Positions 39,276 through 39,752 of a stretch of 39,752 nucleotides of DNA are shown in pieces. Origin of the DNA: Candidatus Mediterraneibacter quadrami. Lineage in GTDB: Bacteria > Bacillota > Clostridia > Lachnospirales > Lachnospiraceae. The notes under the pieces are model-generated. The model was not told where the DNA came from. It did no database searches and was given only the letters and a program-made list of their open reading frames with translations. The DNA lies in contig DWUU01000058.1 of NCBI GenBank assembly GCA_019120575.1, positions 1 to 39,752 on the forward strand, written 5' to 3'. A program made the position numbers and the translations under genes. The first letter of the stretch is position 1. Every line of letters begins with the position of its first letter.

Positions 39276-39324
39276 AAAAAGGAGAGCAAAACAAAACAAC
39301 ATCTCTGTTGTCCAGTTGCTCTCC
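39276..39324 (-). promoter_or_regulatory. Leader terminator of the glp operon (GlpP target candidate)
   Basis: On the minus strand GGAGAGCAA (39324-39316) pairs with TTGCTCTCC (39289-39281), with an inner ACAAC/GTTGT helix, followed by five T. It lies between the promoter (39355-39383) and the glpP start, so transcription should stop unless antiterminated. Confidence 0.82.
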
Positions 39325-39354
39325 CGTCTCAGCCATAATTATTTAACTAGGTAA

Positions 39355-39383
39355 AGTTTAGCACAGGAAAATATATTTTACAA
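39355..39383 (-). promoter_or_regulatory. Promoter of the glp operon
   Basis: On the minus strand TTGTAA (39383-39378), a 17-nt spacer and extended -10 TGCTAAACT (TAAACT at 39360-39355). The transcript starts about 25 nt before the leader terminator. Confidence 0.65.
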
Positions 39384-39386
39384 GGC

Positions 39387-39423
39387 AAAAAATAAAAGCC
39401 TGCATGATAAATCTGCAGGCTTT
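39387..39423 (-). terminator. Terminator after tRNA-Asn (end of rRNA operon)
   Basis: AAAGCCTGCA (39395-39404) and TGCAGGCTTT (39414-39423) pair perfectly around a 9-nt loop. On the minus strand the stem runs into TTTTATTTTTTG. It closes the 23S-tRNA-Asn transcript. Confidence 0.9.
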
Positions 39424-39427
39424 CGCG

Positions 39428-39500
39428 CTCCCCCTGTTGGACTTGAACCAACGACACTTCGGTTAACAGCCGAATGCTCTACCGACTGAGCTAAGGAGGA
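39428..39500 (-). tRNA. tRNA-Asn (GTT)
   Basis: A 73-nt cloverleaf with acceptor TCCTCCT pairing with AGGGGGA (G-T pair included) and anticodon stem TTCGG/CCGAA around CTGTTAA, giving GTT. It lies 72 nt after the 23S rRNA 3' end and is followed directly by a terminator. Confidence 0.95.
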
Positions 39501-39572
39501 ATATTTAATTGTTGAAGTATACCTTCAAAACTACATACAAAGAAATCTCTACATCACTTACCTATTCCCGCT

Positions 39573-39752
39573 TTGGTTATGCCCTCGACCTATTAGTAAC
39601 AGTCAGCTCCATGCATTACTGCACTTCCACCTCTGCCCTATCTACCTCGTCGTCTTCAAGGGGTCTTACTAACTTGACGTTATGGGATATCTCATCTTGA
39701 GGGGGGCTTCACGCTTAGATGCCTTCAGCGTTTATCCCTTCCCGGCTTGGCT
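39573..39752 (-). rRNA. 23S ribosomal RNA, 3' end only
   Basis: Read on the minus strand, the sequence has the highly conserved 23S 3' region: GGGATAAACGCTGAAGGCATC, split here as GGGATAAACGCTGAAGG and CATCTAAGCGTGAAGC, then GATGAGATATCCC and the final ACTAATAGGTCGAGGGC ending near ATAACCA. The 5' part lies beyond the right edge. No 5S gene follows before tRNA-Asn. Confidence 0.96.

Overview
The window looks like a chromosomal segment of an anaerobic, probably spore-forming Bacillota of the Lachnospiraceae type. This is inferred from family content, not from a database match: a pyrophosphate-type phosphofructokinase, a FabK-type fatty acid synthesis operon with fused AccD-AccA, a YedE/YedF/SelD selenium cluster, an ABC_trans_CmpB-type membrane protein, a Lys/Ala-rich histone-like protein, many AGGAGG ribosome binding sites and tight co-directional operons. 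No phage, insertion sequence or CRISPR array was seen; it reads as core genome, mostly on the minus strand.

Layout. 1-316: end of a minus-strand tRNA operon (Pro, Gly, Arg, His) behind a perfect consensus promoter. 443-2698: nucleotide/RNA housekeeping operon (rRNA methyltransferase, XTP/dITP diphosphatase, phosphodiesterase). 2757-3428: a small Asn/Ser-rich protein gene with a sigma-G-like promoter, and a candidate C-rich small RNA with its own promoter and terminator. 3437-5581: a membrane pseudokinase and UDP-galactopyranose mutase. 5698-8452: plus-strand PPi-phosphofructokinase and dihydroorotase. 8438-10263: PadR regulator plus an FtsW/RodA-like protein with an N-terminal HAAS-type domain. 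10323-12284: two tRNAs (Leu, Val), a TetR regulator and a divergent DegV protein.

12770-18272 is a selenium block in two minus-strand units: YedF-SelD-LysR, and class V aminotransferase-YedE-TusA-DUF3343. 18364-21910 holds an RlmI-like methyltransferase with a CmpB-like membrane protein, then Sir2, an HD hydrolase and the histone-like protein.

22055-32974 is a complete type II fatty acid synthesis operon: FabH, AcpP, FabK, FabD, FabG, FabF, AccB, FabZ, AccC, AccDA, then a second FabK/nitronate monooxygenase-like flavoprotein and a MarR/FabT-like regulator at the far end. A palindrome over the fabH promoter is the likely operator. 33047-34771: BFD ferredoxin, HAD phosphatase and TauE-like transporter. 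34906-35485: tRNA array (Glu, CAT, Asp, Leu) interrupted by an unusual covarying hairpin repeat. 35592-39383: anaerobic glycerol-3-phosphate oxidation operon (GlpP, GlpA-like, GlpB-like, DUF1667) behind a leader terminator. The window ends with tRNA-Asn and the 3' end of a 23S rRNA gene with no 5S gene between them.

The items most worth a second look are the C-rich sRNA candidate (3155-3235), the covarying repeat between tRNAs (35111-35331), the sigma-G-type Asn-rich gene (2823-3071), the HAAS-FtsW fusion lacking the usual catalytic Asp, the PadR operator pair, and the leader terminator in front of glpP.
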